A stretch of 64,000 nucleotides of DNA from DASSBR01 sp035688265. Its GTDB lineage: Bacteria > Pseudomonadota > Gammaproteobacteria > Natronospirales > DASSBR01. How positions within the stretch are numbered: the first letter of the stretch is position 1; each line of letters starts with the position of its first letter. Made by a program: the position numbers and the translations under genes. Under the pieces are notes generated by a model. It saw nothing but the letters and a program-made list of their open reading frames with translations, ran no database searches and was not told where the DNA came from. Location: contig DASSNE010000058.1 in assembly GCA_035688265.1 (NCBI GenBank), forward strand, positions 62,001-126,000, in the 5' to 3' direction. Below, piece by piece: positions 25,972 to 35,169 of the stretch.

Positions 25972-27759
25972 TCAATATCCGGCAGCCAGCCCTGCCGGGC
26001 GGTGCGGATCGCTGGCGCCTTCCAGCAGGCCTGTCTTCGGGTTGACCAGGATGGATTCGAGCACGCCCAGTGAACGCACCTTGAACGTGTAACCCATCGC
26101 TTCCAGCTTTTGCTTCGTCTGCGTCGTCAGCAGGCCCGGACCGACATAAACCACCTGTGGATACCACTGTTGGTGGATGTCCGGTGCGTCGACCGCCTGC
26201 TGCATGTTCATGCCGAAGTCGATCACGTTGATGATGCTTTGCATCGTCGTCGAGATGATGGTGGCGCTGCCGGGACTGCCGCTCAACATGAACGGCTTGC
26301 CGTCCTTCAGCACGATCGTCGGTGTCATCGAACTCAGCGGCCGCTTGCCCGGTTCGACCTTGTCAGCTTCGCCCTGGACGAGGCCGGCCCCGTTGGATGC
26401 ACCCGGTTTGGCGGTAAAGTCGTCCATCTCGTCGTTGAGGAAGAAGCCGGTGTTGCCGGCGATCTGCTTGATGCCGAACAGAAAATTGATGGTGTATGTC
26501 ACGGCAACGGCGTTGCCATCCTTGTCGATCACCGAGTAGTGCGTGGTGTTGTTGCCTTCGCTCGGAGGAAGAAAACTCTTGATCTCAGACGACGGCGTAG
26601 CCTTGTCCGGCTTGATCGTGGCACGCAGGCTTTTGGCGTAGGACTGTGAGAGCAGCTTCTTCAGGGGAATGTTCACGAAATCCGGGTCACCCAGGTAGGT
26701 GTTGCGGGTCGCGAAGGCGCGGCGTTCGGCCTCGGCAAAATAGTGCACGTATTTCGCCGAGCCGTAACCCCACTTGCCGAGCGGATACGGCTTGAGGATA
26801 TTCAGGGCCAGGCACATGGTGGTGCCGCCGGAACTCGGTGGCGGCGAGGAAAGGATCGTGTAGCCGCGGTACGTGCACCGGATGGGCCTTTTCCATTCAA
26901 CATTGTAGGTGGCGAAGTCCTTCATGCTGAGGATGCCGCCGTTGGCGTTGCTGGCCTTGACCACCGCCCGGGCGATCGAGCCCTTGTAGAACGCACCCGT
27001 GCCGCCGCTGGCGATCTTTTCCAGCGTGTTGGCCAGGTCTTTCTGCACCAGGCGGTCGCCAGCTTTCCAGGGCTTACCCTGATGACCGAAAATCGCGGCG
27101 GAATGGGGATACTTGTTGAGTGCTTCAAGGCGGCGATTCAGAATCCTGGCGTCACCTCCCTGCAGCACGAAGCCGTTGCGCGCCAGCTCGATGGCAGGCT
27201 GCATCACCTGTTCGAGGGACATCGTGCCGTAGGTCTTGAGCGCGGTGTCGAGACCCATCACCGTTCCGGGCACGCCCACTCCGAGGTAGGTGTCGGTGCT
27301 GCGACCCTCGACCACGTTGCCGTCGGCATCCAGAAACATGTCGGTGGTGGCTTTCAGCGGCGCCTTCTCGCGGAAATTCAGAAACAGGTTCTTGCCGCCG
27401 GCAAGATGTATCGTCATGAATCCGCCGCCGCCAATATTGCCACAGCACGGCTGTGTCACCGCCAGCGCATAGCCCACGGCGACCGCCGCATCAATCGCGT
27501 TGCCTCCCTGTTTGAGGATTTTCAATCCGGCCATGGTCGCAAGGTGCTGATCCGTGACCACCATCGCGTGTTTTGCCGTCACCGGCTTGACCTTCTCCAG
27601 TGTTTCGCGTGTTTTGGCCGGAACATGGGCAAAGATGGACGCATTGACTGCATTGGTTGCGTTAGCAGCAGCTGGATTTCGGGCAGGCGACTTACTGCAG
27701 GCGGCAATACCGAGCGTGAGCAAGCCCGTGATCAATAAAGGCAGAAGCGTTGACCGCAT
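25972..27759 (-). CDS. ggt: Gamma-glutamyltransferase, predicted lipoprotein
   Basis: A 595-residue Ntn-hydrolase precursor. The self-cleavage site and nucleophile is Thr405 in NNTTHYSV; NFREKAP supplies the substrate-carboxylate Arg130, and RPLSSMTPTI and GSPGSATI are conserved in the small subunit. The N-terminus MRSTLLPLLITGLLTLGIAAC is a lipoprotein signal with Cys21. GGT cleaves gamma-glutamyl bonds in glutathione and peptides. Murein stems contain a gamma-D-Glu linkage, so the operon setting raises but does not prove a role on such fragments. Its ATG shares one base with the S12-2 stop (TAATG), preceded by GGGAG. Confidence 0.92.
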   Translation of the reverse strand: MRSTLLPLLITGLLTLGIAACSKSPARNPAAANATNAVNASIFAHVPAKTRETLEKVKPVTAKHAMVVTDQHLATMAGLKILKQGGNAIDAAVAVGYALAVTQPCCGNIGGGGFMTIHLAGGKNLFLNFREKAPLKATTDMFLDADGNVVEGRSTDTYLGVGVPGTVMGLDTALKTYGTMSLEQVMQPAIELARNGFVLQGGDARILNRRLEALNKYPHSAAIFGHQGKPWKAGDRLVQKDLANTLEKIASGGTGAFYKGSIARAVVKASNANGGILSMKDFATYNVEWKRPIRCTYRGYTILSSPPPSSGGTTMCLALNILKPYPLGKWGYGSAKYVHYFAEAERRAFATRNTYLGDPDFVNIPLKKLLSQSYAKSLRATIKPDKATPSSEIKSFLPPSEGNNTTHYSVIDKDGNAVAVTYTINFLFGIKQIAGNTGFFLNDEMDDFTAKPGASNGAGLVQGEADKVEPGKRPLSSMTPTIVLKDGKPFMLSGSPGSATIISTTMQSIINVIDFGMNMQQAVDAPDIHQQWYPQVVYVGPGLLTTQTKQKLEAMGYTFKVRSLGVLESILVNPKTGLLEGASDPHRPAGLAAGY

Positions 27760-29309
27760 TACCGGCTCCCCTTGCAACTGTCGATTCGCTTGAATGTGAG
27801 ATCCTCATAGTCCCAACTGAAGTCGGCATCCGGATCGACCTTGGCCATGTGCAAGGCGGCCGGCTTGTCATGGCTGAAATTCAGCCAGGCTTCAGCATGC
27901 GGACCAAAATCGTCCCAGTCGACGAGGTAGCGCTCGCCGACACGCATCACGATCCCGGTCATGGTCGGCGATTTGGCCGAGCTGAAGCGGACTCTGTCGT
28001 GGTCCTCGCAAATCGACACCTTGCCGAACCACGGGCTGCGCCAAATACCCAGATCGGGCGCAAGATCATGTGCGGTTGCCGGCACCCGCGACGAAGTATC
28101 CGGCATATGCGACACCTGCTGCTGGTGGTGCGCGCGCGCCAGCTCGTCCGCGTAGCTCGCCACCGACCGACCCTGCCCGGGCGCGGTGAAATGCTTCAGA
28201 ATGACTTCCTTCAGCACCCGGCGCGCGTCGGGCGCTTCGGCATTAATGAGGATGACAAAGCCGGTCTTCTGGTCGGGCAGCAGCGTCAGCGCCGAGAACA
28301 TGCCGGACAACGTGCCGGTATGCCAGACGACCCATTTGCCGTCGACGTCTTCGAGATGCCAACCGTAGCCGTTGGCGAAGAAATGAGCGTGATCCCACGC
28401 GCGGCGGCGTGGCGACAATGGAATCGGCCGGTGCGCCGCCCACAAAATGCGGCGCTGCTTCGGCGACAGCCAGGCCAGTTGTTTCGGCGTCGGCGCGAGC
28501 CAGTTCTGCGCCCACTTCAACATGGCATTCAGGCTGCAGCGGACACCGCCGGCCGCGGCGGCGGTGACTACCGGCACAATCGTGCCGTCGGCGCCGGTGA
28601 CGATCCAACGACCGTGCGAGCGGGTGTGCGGCTGCGCGACGTTGCCGACTTTGTCGCGATTGAAGCGGCCAACGACGCAGCGCGTCAGGCCCAGCGGTTT
28701 GAATACCTCGCGACGCATCAACTGCTCGTACGAAGCGCCGCCGGCCGCCGCTGCGACCTGGCCTGCGATCACGTACGACGTATTGCTGTAGGCATACGCC
28801 GCGCGAAAGCTGTGGACCGGCCTGATGTACTTCAGGCCGGCAACGATGTCGGCGCGGGTGAAATCATTCGGCTGCGGCCAGAGCATCAGATCGCCCGCCC
28901 CGGCGCGCAGACCGTTGTCATGCATCAGCAGATCGCGCACCTGCATGTTGCGCGCCACCCAGGGCTCATACATGCCGAAATTCGGCAGGTACTTGCGCAC
29001 CGGGTCGTTCCACTTGAGCTTGCCTTGTTGGACGAGGCGGGCCAGCAGCGCGGTAGTAAATGCCTTGGTGTTGGATGCGATCTTGAACAGCGTATCCGGC
29101 GTGACCGGTTTGCCCGAGCCGATGGCCAGCTCGCCGTCCGTCCGTTTGTACACCACCTTGCCGTTCTCGATGACGCCTACCGCGAGGCCGGGAAGGTGGT
29201 AACGCGCCATGACCGCATCGACCATGGCATCGAAAGGTGACGCCGCGCACGCCGACGGCGCTGCCGATATCAGCAGCGCCGTCGCCAGTGCGGTTATGAC
29301 ATGACGCAA
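27759..29309 (-). CDS. Exported beta-lactamase-fold serine hydrolase (S12), paralogue 2
   Basis: A 516-residue protein with signal peptide (MRHVITALATALLISAAPSA). Catalytic motifs are SNTK (Ser79, Lys82), YSN in AYAYSNTSY and HTG in WHTGTLSG. It is more distant from the four close S12 paralogues, though its C-terminal beta region is similar in kind. The start is a TTG five bases after the TBDR2 stop. Position directly behind a TonB-dependent receptor repeats the TBDR1 arrangement. A D-aminopeptidase, DD-carboxypeptidase or amidase activity on imported fragments is plausible. Confidence 0.83.
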   Translation of the reverse strand: MRHVITALATALLISAAPSACAASPFDAMVDAVMARYHLPGLAVGVIENGKVVYKRTDGELAIGSGKPVTPDTLFKIASNTKAFTTALLARLVQQGKLKWNDPVRKYLPNFGMYEPWVARNMQVRDLLMHDNGLRAGAGDLMLWPQPNDFTRADIVAGLKYIRPVHSFRAAYAYSNTSYVIAGQVAAAAGGASYEQLMRREVFKPLGLTRCVVGRFNRDKVGNVAQPHTRSHGRWIVTGADGTIVPVVTAAAAGGVRCSLNAMLKWAQNWLAPTPKQLAWLSPKQRRILWAAHRPIPLSPRRRAWDHAHFFANGYGWHLEDVDGKWVVWHTGTLSGMFSALTLLPDQKTGFVILINAEAPDARRVLKEVILKHFTAPGQGRSVASYADELARAHHQQQVSHMPDTSSRVPATAHDLAPDLGIWRSPWFGKVSICEDHDRVRFSSAKSPTMTGIVMRVGERYLVDWDDFGPHAEAWLNFSHDKPAALHMAKVDPDADFSWDYEDLTFKRIDSCKGSR

Positions 29310-29314
29310 ACCGC

Positions 29315-32227
29315 TTACATCCAGTCGTATTCGATGCTCACCCGTGCGTAACGGAACGTCTGGAATGCATCCGGATAGAGATAGCTTTCCAGGCGATCAT
29401 GCAGATTGATTCCGTTATCGTACGTTTCATTGACATGCGTCGCATGGTGCGAATTGAACACATTGAATACCGACAGGCCGACCTTCAGTCCCGGCGCCCA
29501 GTCAGGCGAGTACTGTAAAGACGCATCCAGCCGATAAATGCGCGGTGTTCTGCCAACCGAGCCCTGCGGGACCAACACGCCATCGCAATAGTGCGTTATG
29601 GCGCGGCCGCCTCCCGGTGCCTCCGGGTTCGGATAGGAACCCAGGCAGCTTATCGGCATGCCGCTGTGAATCAGCACATTGAAGCCGACGCGCCATTCGG
29701 GCGTGAAATTATAGGCACCGAAGACCTTGAACACCCAGCGCCGATCGGCGGGCAGATTGCCGTAGGCGCCGTACGTCCACTCCGTGTGATCAAAGTTCGT
29801 GGTCGTACCAGCCTCTTCCTGACCGGTCGCGGGCTTCACGTAGCCTTGCGCGTTGCCGTAGTTGTGCGACCACGTCAGCGAACCGTTCAGGAACCATTTG
29901 CCGTCGAACGCACGCTCGAACAGCAACTCGACTGCATTGTAATAGCGCTCCATGTCAGGCAGGCCGAAATACTTGTTCGGAATGGTGACCTTCTCGAGTT
30001 TGCCGTCGCCATCGATATCGACATAGTCGCCCACATCGCTGCCGGGATTGACGATGATGCAGGTTGGTGCATCCAGCGCCGTATCGGCATAGTTATTGTC
30101 GGCCGCCCATTTCGCAAACCCTTCGGACTGGCAGGTGTCCTCTTCGCCGTTGACGAGCACACGGCGAATGCCGCGAATGCCGACCGACCACTGGCTGTCA
30201 CCGATACGCTTTTGAGCACCGAGTATCAATTCGTCATTGCTCATCGATTCCAGGTTCCAGGCAGCGACGCTCTTGGGGCTGCGCACCTTGCCATCCGCCA
30301 CGGTTTTGCGATTGCCCAGTTCCTGAGGGTCAATCGGCGCGCCGGTTTTTGGATCGATACCGCTGAAAGTGTAGTACTCGATCCACTCGCTGCGGGCACC
30401 GGCGGTAATGACGCTTTCGTTGGTAGGAATGGGAATGAAGTAGCGACCCAGATCACCGTAAACCTTGAGACTGCCGTCGCCGTTCACGTCCCATGAGAAA
30501 CCGAGGCGCGGCGCAATCTCGTTATCGAACTTGATGTACGTCTGGCCGGTACCGTTCTTGCTATCGATACGACTGTCGCGGAGGCCAAGCCGGACGTACC
30601 AGTTGCCAATGCGCCATTTGTCCTGAATGTAGGCTGCATCGCCGATGTCTTCGAAGGTACCGCCTTCGGTAAATACACGCTTGCGCACTACCTGCGTAAC
30701 GCCCGGGGGCACCACCGCGCCGTTGGCCAATGTCGCGCCCGGTTCGGCCGTTTGATACAACCAATAGTGGCCGCCGCTGTAATGGATATGATACTGGGTC
30801 ACGAAGTCCTGGTGATCATAACCAAAGGTGACGTTGTGCGGACCGATTTGCCAATCAAAATCAACCCGGTACTGGTGACGATGGCTGTTGTTTGCCTTGG
30901 GATGAAGATAGGACGTGGACCAGCAGCCAAGCCGAACCCACAAATCAGGATTGCGGCCGTCGTACGCATACGGGCAATCAGCACCGGACGGCACGGATCC
31001 TCTGTCGAAATAGACGTAGCCGTACAGTGCCGTCATTGTGAAGTTATCGGTGAACGCGCCAGTGTATTTGCCGATATAAGCGCGCGATCCTTCGTCGGTG
31101 CTGAGAGTGCCTGTAGTACCAACGCGAGTCGTAGAATACGCCGGATCAAGATCGTAGATGACTTCGTCAACCTGGTGGGCCGTTGAGTACCCGGTGAACG
31201 TGAGCCGATTGCTGCCGTTGATATTCCAGTCGAGCTTCAGCAGGCCCTGCGGGTTGTTGATTTCATCGTGCCAACTGGTCGAGACACCATAAAGTTCGTC
31301 GTTGTAGTCCTCGCCCTGATAGAGCGCATAAAAGAACAGATGGTCCTTGATGATCGGCCCGCTACCGTAGAGGTTGTATTTCAGGTCCGAATAAACGTCG
31401 CGACGATCATGGATATATATCGTGCCATCCGGCAGCGTCCGCCTTGGGCCCTTGCTACGTAGGCCCGGCGGTACCCAGTATGCATTGGCGCCGGCATGAA
31501 ACTGATTCCCACCGCTTTTGACTACCATGTTGACCACGCCGCCGAGCGCGTTTCCGTACGTGGCGCCGTAGCCGCCAGTCAACACCTGGTATTGCTCCAG
31601 TCCCTCGAACGGCGGAACCGCGAAGCTCAAAAACTCTTGCATGTTGGTAACGTTGAGGCCGTCGAGATAGTAGGCATTTTCGGCAATCGAGGAGCCGCCG
31701 AACGAGACGCCGAAGCCGAAATTGGGCGACCCATGCACGGTACCCGGTGCCAGCAGCGCGACGCTGGTGATATCTCGCGGGACCGGCAACTGCTCGAACT
31801 CGGCCGAGTTCAGCACAAGGGAAGTATTCGTCGACGAGACGTCGATCGGATTGATCGCCCCGCCCGTCACCTGAATCGTACCCAGGTTCTGTGCCGTCGT
31901 GGTAAGCGCGACATTGGTGCCAACGCCCACCTGTACAGTTGCGTTACGCGTCACCGCGACAGCGCCATTTTGCACCAGATCAACCCTGTATTGGCCCGGC
32001 GACAAGGCGCCGATGTGGTAATAACCGTCATTGCCGACGGCAACAGTGCGCGTAAATCCGGTTTCAATATTGGTGACAACGACGGTTTCACCAGCCGCAA
32101 CCGGCGCATGGCCGTAAATTGAACCTGCAGTTTTCGATGCAGCCCATGCACCGCTGGTTGTAAAGGCAATAAGAAGCGCCGAAAATGCGGCCGATTTCAG
32201 GATATTGCTACTGTTCGGTCGTTTCAT
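29315..32227 (-). CDS. TonB-dependent receptor 2 with N-terminal carboxypeptidase-regulatory-like domain (Oar-like)
   Basis: A 970-residue outer-membrane receptor. After the signal peptide, residues about 35 to 110 form a carboxypeptidase-regulatory-like beta domain (GFTRTVAVGNDGYYHIGALS). A TonB-box-like GTIQVTGG and a plug follow (ENAYYLDGLNVTNMQ, GGYGATYGNALGGVVNMVV), then the barrel, ending RVSIEYDWM. Oar-like receptors are frequent in Xanthomonadales and myxobacteria and are linked to peptide or protein uptake. GGAGGGG fixes the ATG. It heads a five-gene operon and operator 4 lies about 124 bp upstream. Confidence 0.92.
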   Translation of the reverse strand: MKRPNSSNILKSAAFSALLIAFTTSGAWAASKTAGSIYGHAPVAAGETVVVTNIETGFTRTVAVGNDGYYHIGALSPGQYRVDLVQNGAVAVTRNATVQVGVGTNVALTTTAQNLGTIQVTGGAINPIDVSSTNTSLVLNSAEFEQLPVPRDITSVALLAPGTVHGSPNFGFGVSFGGSSIAENAYYLDGLNVTNMQEFLSFAVPPFEGLEQYQVLTGGYGATYGNALGGVVNMVVKSGGNQFHAGANAYWVPPGLRSKGPRRTLPDGTIYIHDRRDVYSDLKYNLYGSGPIIKDHLFFYALYQGEDYNDELYGVSTSWHDEINNPQGLLKLDWNINGSNRLTFTGYSTAHQVDEVIYDLDPAYSTTRVGTTGTLSTDEGSRAYIGKYTGAFTDNFTMTALYGYVYFDRGSVPSGADCPYAYDGRNPDLWVRLGCWSTSYLHPKANNSHRHQYRVDFDWQIGPHNVTFGYDHQDFVTQYHIHYSGGHYWLYQTAEPGATLANGAVVPPGVTQVVRKRVFTEGGTFEDIGDAAYIQDKWRIGNWYVRLGLRDSRIDSKNGTGQTYIKFDNEIAPRLGFSWDVNGDGSLKVYGDLGRYFIPIPTNESVITAGARSEWIEYYTFSGIDPKTGAPIDPQELGNRKTVADGKVRSPKSVAAWNLESMSNDELILGAQKRIGDSQWSVGIRGIRRVLVNGEEDTCQSEGFAKWAADNNYADTALDAPTCIIVNPGSDVGDYVDIDGDGKLEKVTIPNKYFGLPDMERYYNAVELLFERAFDGKWFLNGSLTWSHNYGNAQGYVKPATGQEEAGTTTNFDHTEWTYGAYGNLPADRRWVFKVFGAYNFTPEWRVGFNVLIHSGMPISCLGSYPNPEAPGGGRAITHYCDGVLVPQGSVGRTPRIYRLDASLQYSPDWAPGLKVGLSVFNVFNSHHATHVNETYDNGINLHDRLESYLYPDAFQTFRYARVSIEYDWM

Positions 32228-32342
32228 TGGACCCCTCCAACGTTTTTTGTGTCAGCCTTGGCGCAACTGCCTTTGCGCTTCAGGTCAGCCTATGTAATAG
32301 CATCCGTCGACTACCAAGTAAATCGCTTAAATCGAAACCGCG

Positions 32343-32359
32343 TATAGCAGCATGCTATA
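32343..32359. promoter_or_regulatory. Palindromic operator 4, between TBDR2 and GH2
   Basis: TATAGCAGCATGCTATA is the most symmetrical site; with flanks the palindrome extends over 32341-32361, with 9-bp arms around GCA. Its centre is about 124 bp from the TBDR2 start and 122 bp from the GH2 start. The rest of the 245-bp divergent gap shows only a GGGGAG ribosome site before the GH2 ATG. Confidence 0.78.
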
Positions 32360-32472
32360 CGAATGCCTGCAACCGGTTGAAATTCGTAAATATAAGGATG
32401 CGCGCGGCTTGACAGTTTGCAGCGGCGATGCAAGTCTTCGGCTCTCGATTTGCACACAAATATGGGGAGCGC

Positions 32473-35169
32473 ATGCGCCAACGGTTCCGAACGATTTTCG
32501 CCTGTGCGACTGCGTGCGCTACATTCGCCGCGCCGTTCAGCGCGGTGGCAACCACGACAACGACAGTGCCCGCCGTTGCCGGCACGGTCACACGTATTGC
32601 CGGCTGGCAGATTGAATCGTCAACGCGCGCACAGCAAAACGGTCACGCGATTTCACAAGCGGGTTTTTCAACCAAGGGGTGGTATGCGGCCGGCGCGCAG
32701 TCGACTGTTATGGCCGCCCTGCTGAAGGACGGCCGCTACACGAATGTCTTCCAGGGCGACCGGCTGCGCAGTGTCAATCACGAACATTTCCGGATTCCGT
32801 GGTGGTACCGCGCGGAATTCCGGGTCGACGGCGCGCGCGATCTGCGCACGTACATTCGCACCAATGGCATTATTCCGCGGGCCGACCTGTGGCTGAACGG
32901 CGTAGAGATAGCCGATCACACGCAAATCGCCGGCGCATTTGCGGTGCACGAAATCGACGTGACCCGACTGGTGCATTCCGGCGTTAATACGCTGGCCGTG
33001 AAGGTTTATCCGGCGGAGCCCGAGCGCGATCTGATCATGGGCTGGATCGACTGGAACCCGCCTGCGCCGGACAACAACATGGGCCTGTGGCGCGGCATCG
33101 ATGTGCTGCGTTCCGGGCCGGTATCGCTGCATGGCTTGCGCGTCACCTCGAATCTTGCACTGCCGACGCTTGATCAAGCGGCGCTCGCGATCAAGGCGGA
33201 AGTGCGCAACGACGATGATGCGGCACACAGCGTCGTCGTCGGCGGTGAAACGGCCGGTGTTAAATTCCACCGCCGTCTCGCGCTAAAGCCGCACGAGTCA
33301 AAAACCGTCACCTTCAATCCCGCCTCCGATCCGGCACTCGAACTGCACAACCCGCGCGTATGGTGGCCGGTGGGACTCGGCTCCCACGCTCTATATAAGG
33401 TGAAATTGAGCGCGAAGGTAAACGGCGCACTGTCCGACCATGCGCAAACGACGTTCGGCATCCGCGACGTGCGCTCGCACCTCACGCCGCAAGGCTATCG
33501 CCAGTTCGTCGTCAACGGAATGCCGCTGCTGATTCGCGGCGCGGGCTGGTCGCCGGACATGTTCCTGCGCGTGCAACCGAAGCGGCTGGCGGAGGAGTTC
33601 CACTACGTTCGCAACCTCGGCCTCAACGCGATTCGCACCGAGGGCAAGCTCGAGCGTCAGCACTTTTACGATCTCGCCGATCGCAATGGAATCATGATCC
33701 TGTCCGGCTGGGAATGCTGCGATAAATGGGAAGGCTGGGCCGGCACCGGCGGCGCGCCATGGGATGCGGCGGATATGAAAGTGGCGCGCGAATCGATGAC
33801 CAGCGAGGCGCGCCTGCTGCGCAATCATCCGTCGGTAATTGCGTTCCTGATCGGCAGCGACAATGCGCCGCCGGCGAAGATTGCACAGCTGTACGTCGAC
33901 GCGTTGCACGCGGCCGACTGGCCGAACCCGATCGTCTCGGCGGCCTCGGCGCAAAAGACGCCGGCGGCAGGCCCCTCGGGTTTGAAGATGGCCGGGCCTT
34001 ACGCCTGGGTGCCGCCGAACTACTGGTACGCCGACAAACATGGTGGCGCCTTCGGCTTCGACTCGGAAATGAGCGCGGGCATCGACATTCCAACGCTCGA
34101 CAGCCTGAAGAAGATGCTCTCAGCCGTAGCACTCAAGGCGCTTTGGCAGAAACCGCATGTGAAGCAGTATCACGCGGCGCCGGCGTTTTCGCCGTTCTCG
34201 ACACTGAAGCGATTCGACGCAGCACTTGCCGCACGCTACGGCAAGCCGCGAAGCCTCGAAGACTACGTGGAAAAGGCGCAGCTCGCGAACTACGAGGCGA
34301 CGCGTGCACAATTCGAGGCCTACGCCGCCCATATGGATGCGGATGCTCCGGCGACCGGCCTGATTTACTGGATGCTCAACAATGCCTGGCCGTCGCTGCA
34401 CTGGCATTTATTCAACTACTACCTCGACCCGGCCGGCGCCTACTTCGGCGCGAAAAAAGCCAACGAGCCGATTCATATTCTGTATGCCTACGGCAGCGGA
34501 AAGATCGTTGCGGTGAATTTAACCCGTCAATCGGCAGCCGACCTCACGGCGCAAATCCGCGTTCGCGACCTCGATGGCCGGATTCGCTACGAAAAGCGCA
34601 TCGCACATGTGACGCTGCCGGCGAATCAAACCCGGGAGTTGCTGCAACTGCCGAAGCTGGCGCACCTGTCACCGACGTATTTCGTCGAGCTCGACCTGAC
34701 AAAATCACACGACAAGCTCGTCAGCCGCAACGTCTATTGGCTGTCGACGCATCCGGACGAGCTGGACTGGAAGAAGTCGACCTGGTACATCACGCCAGTC
34801 ACTCGTTACGCCGATTTCAGCGCGCTTGAACAAATGCCCGCGACGACAGTCGAAGTCAGCGCCGCCACGCGCCGCGCCGGCGTCAACGACATCACGACCG
34901 TCACGATCCGCAATCCGGCAAAATCGAACCACGTGGCATTTTTCCAGCACCTGTCGATCCGGCGCGGCGCGAACGGGGCGCCGGTGCTGCCGGTGACCTG
35001 GAACGGCAACGACGTGACCTTGTGGCCGGGCGAATCGATTACGCTCACTGCGCGCTACGGTGCAGCGGACCTTGCCGGTGCGGTGCCAACGGTGCGGCTG
35101 CACGGCTTTAATGTCGCCCGGCGCGAGATTCCCGCGCCTGTCATCCGAAAAGGGGTCAAGACCAACTAA
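32473..35169 (+). CDS. Exported GH2 exo-beta-D-glucosaminidase-like enzyme (CsxA type)
   Basis: An 898-residue GH2 enzyme with signal peptide. Domains in order are a sugar-binding domain (about 45-220, ending NNMGLWRGIDVL), an immunoglobulin-like domain, the TIM barrel (about 340-620) and C-terminal beta domains. The acid/base motif is GSDNAP with Asp463 and the nucleophile FDSEMSAG with Glu532, which matches Amycolatopsis CsxA (Asp469, Glu541) rather than the usual Glu/Glu of GH2. It would release GlcN from chitosan oligomers or from N-deacetylated murein. The ATG at 32473 has GGGGAG upstream. It is first in the GH2-GH20-M61-APC3-S12 operon. Confidence 0.83.
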   Translation: MRQRFRTIFACATACATFAAPFSAVATTTTTVPAVAGTVTRIAGWQIESSTRAQQNGHAISQAGFSTKGWYAAGAQSTVMAALLKDGRYTNVFQGDRLRSVNHEHFRIPWWYRAEFRVDGARDLRTYIRTNGIIPRADLWLNGVEIADHTQIAGAFAVHEIDVTRLVHSGVNTLAVKVYPAEPERDLIMGWIDWNPPAPDNNMGLWRGIDVLRSGPVSLHGLRVTSNLALPTLDQAALAIKAEVRNDDDAAHSVVVGGETAGVKFHRRLALKPHESKTVTFNPASDPALELHNPRVWWPVGLGSHALYKVKLSAKVNGALSDHAQTTFGIRDVRSHLTPQGYRQFVVNGMPLLIRGAGWSPDMFLRVQPKRLAEEFHYVRNLGLNAIRTEGKLERQHFYDLADRNGIMILSGWECCDKWEGWAGTGGAPWDAADMKVARESMTSEARLLRNHPSVIAFLIGSDNAPPAKIAQLYVDALHAADWPNPIVSAASAQKTPAAGPSGLKMAGPYAWVPPNYWYADKHGGAFGFDSEMSAGIDIPTLDSLKKMLSAVALKALWQKPHVKQYHAAPAFSPFSTLKRFDAALAARYGKPRSLEDYVEKAQLANYEATRAQFEAYAAHMDADAPATGLIYWMLNNAWPSLHWHLFNYYLDPAGAYFGAKKANEPIHILYAYGSGKIVAVNLTRQSAADLTAQIRVRDLDGRIRYEKRIAHVTLPANQTRELLQLPKLAHLSPTYFVELDLTKSHDKLVSRNVYWLSTHPDELDWKKSTWYITPVTRYADFSALEQMPATTVEVSAATRRAGVNDITTVTIRNPAKSNHVAFFQHLSIRRGANGAPVLPVTWNGNDVTLWPGESITLTARYGAADLAGAVPTVRLHGFNVARREIPAPVIRKGVKTN

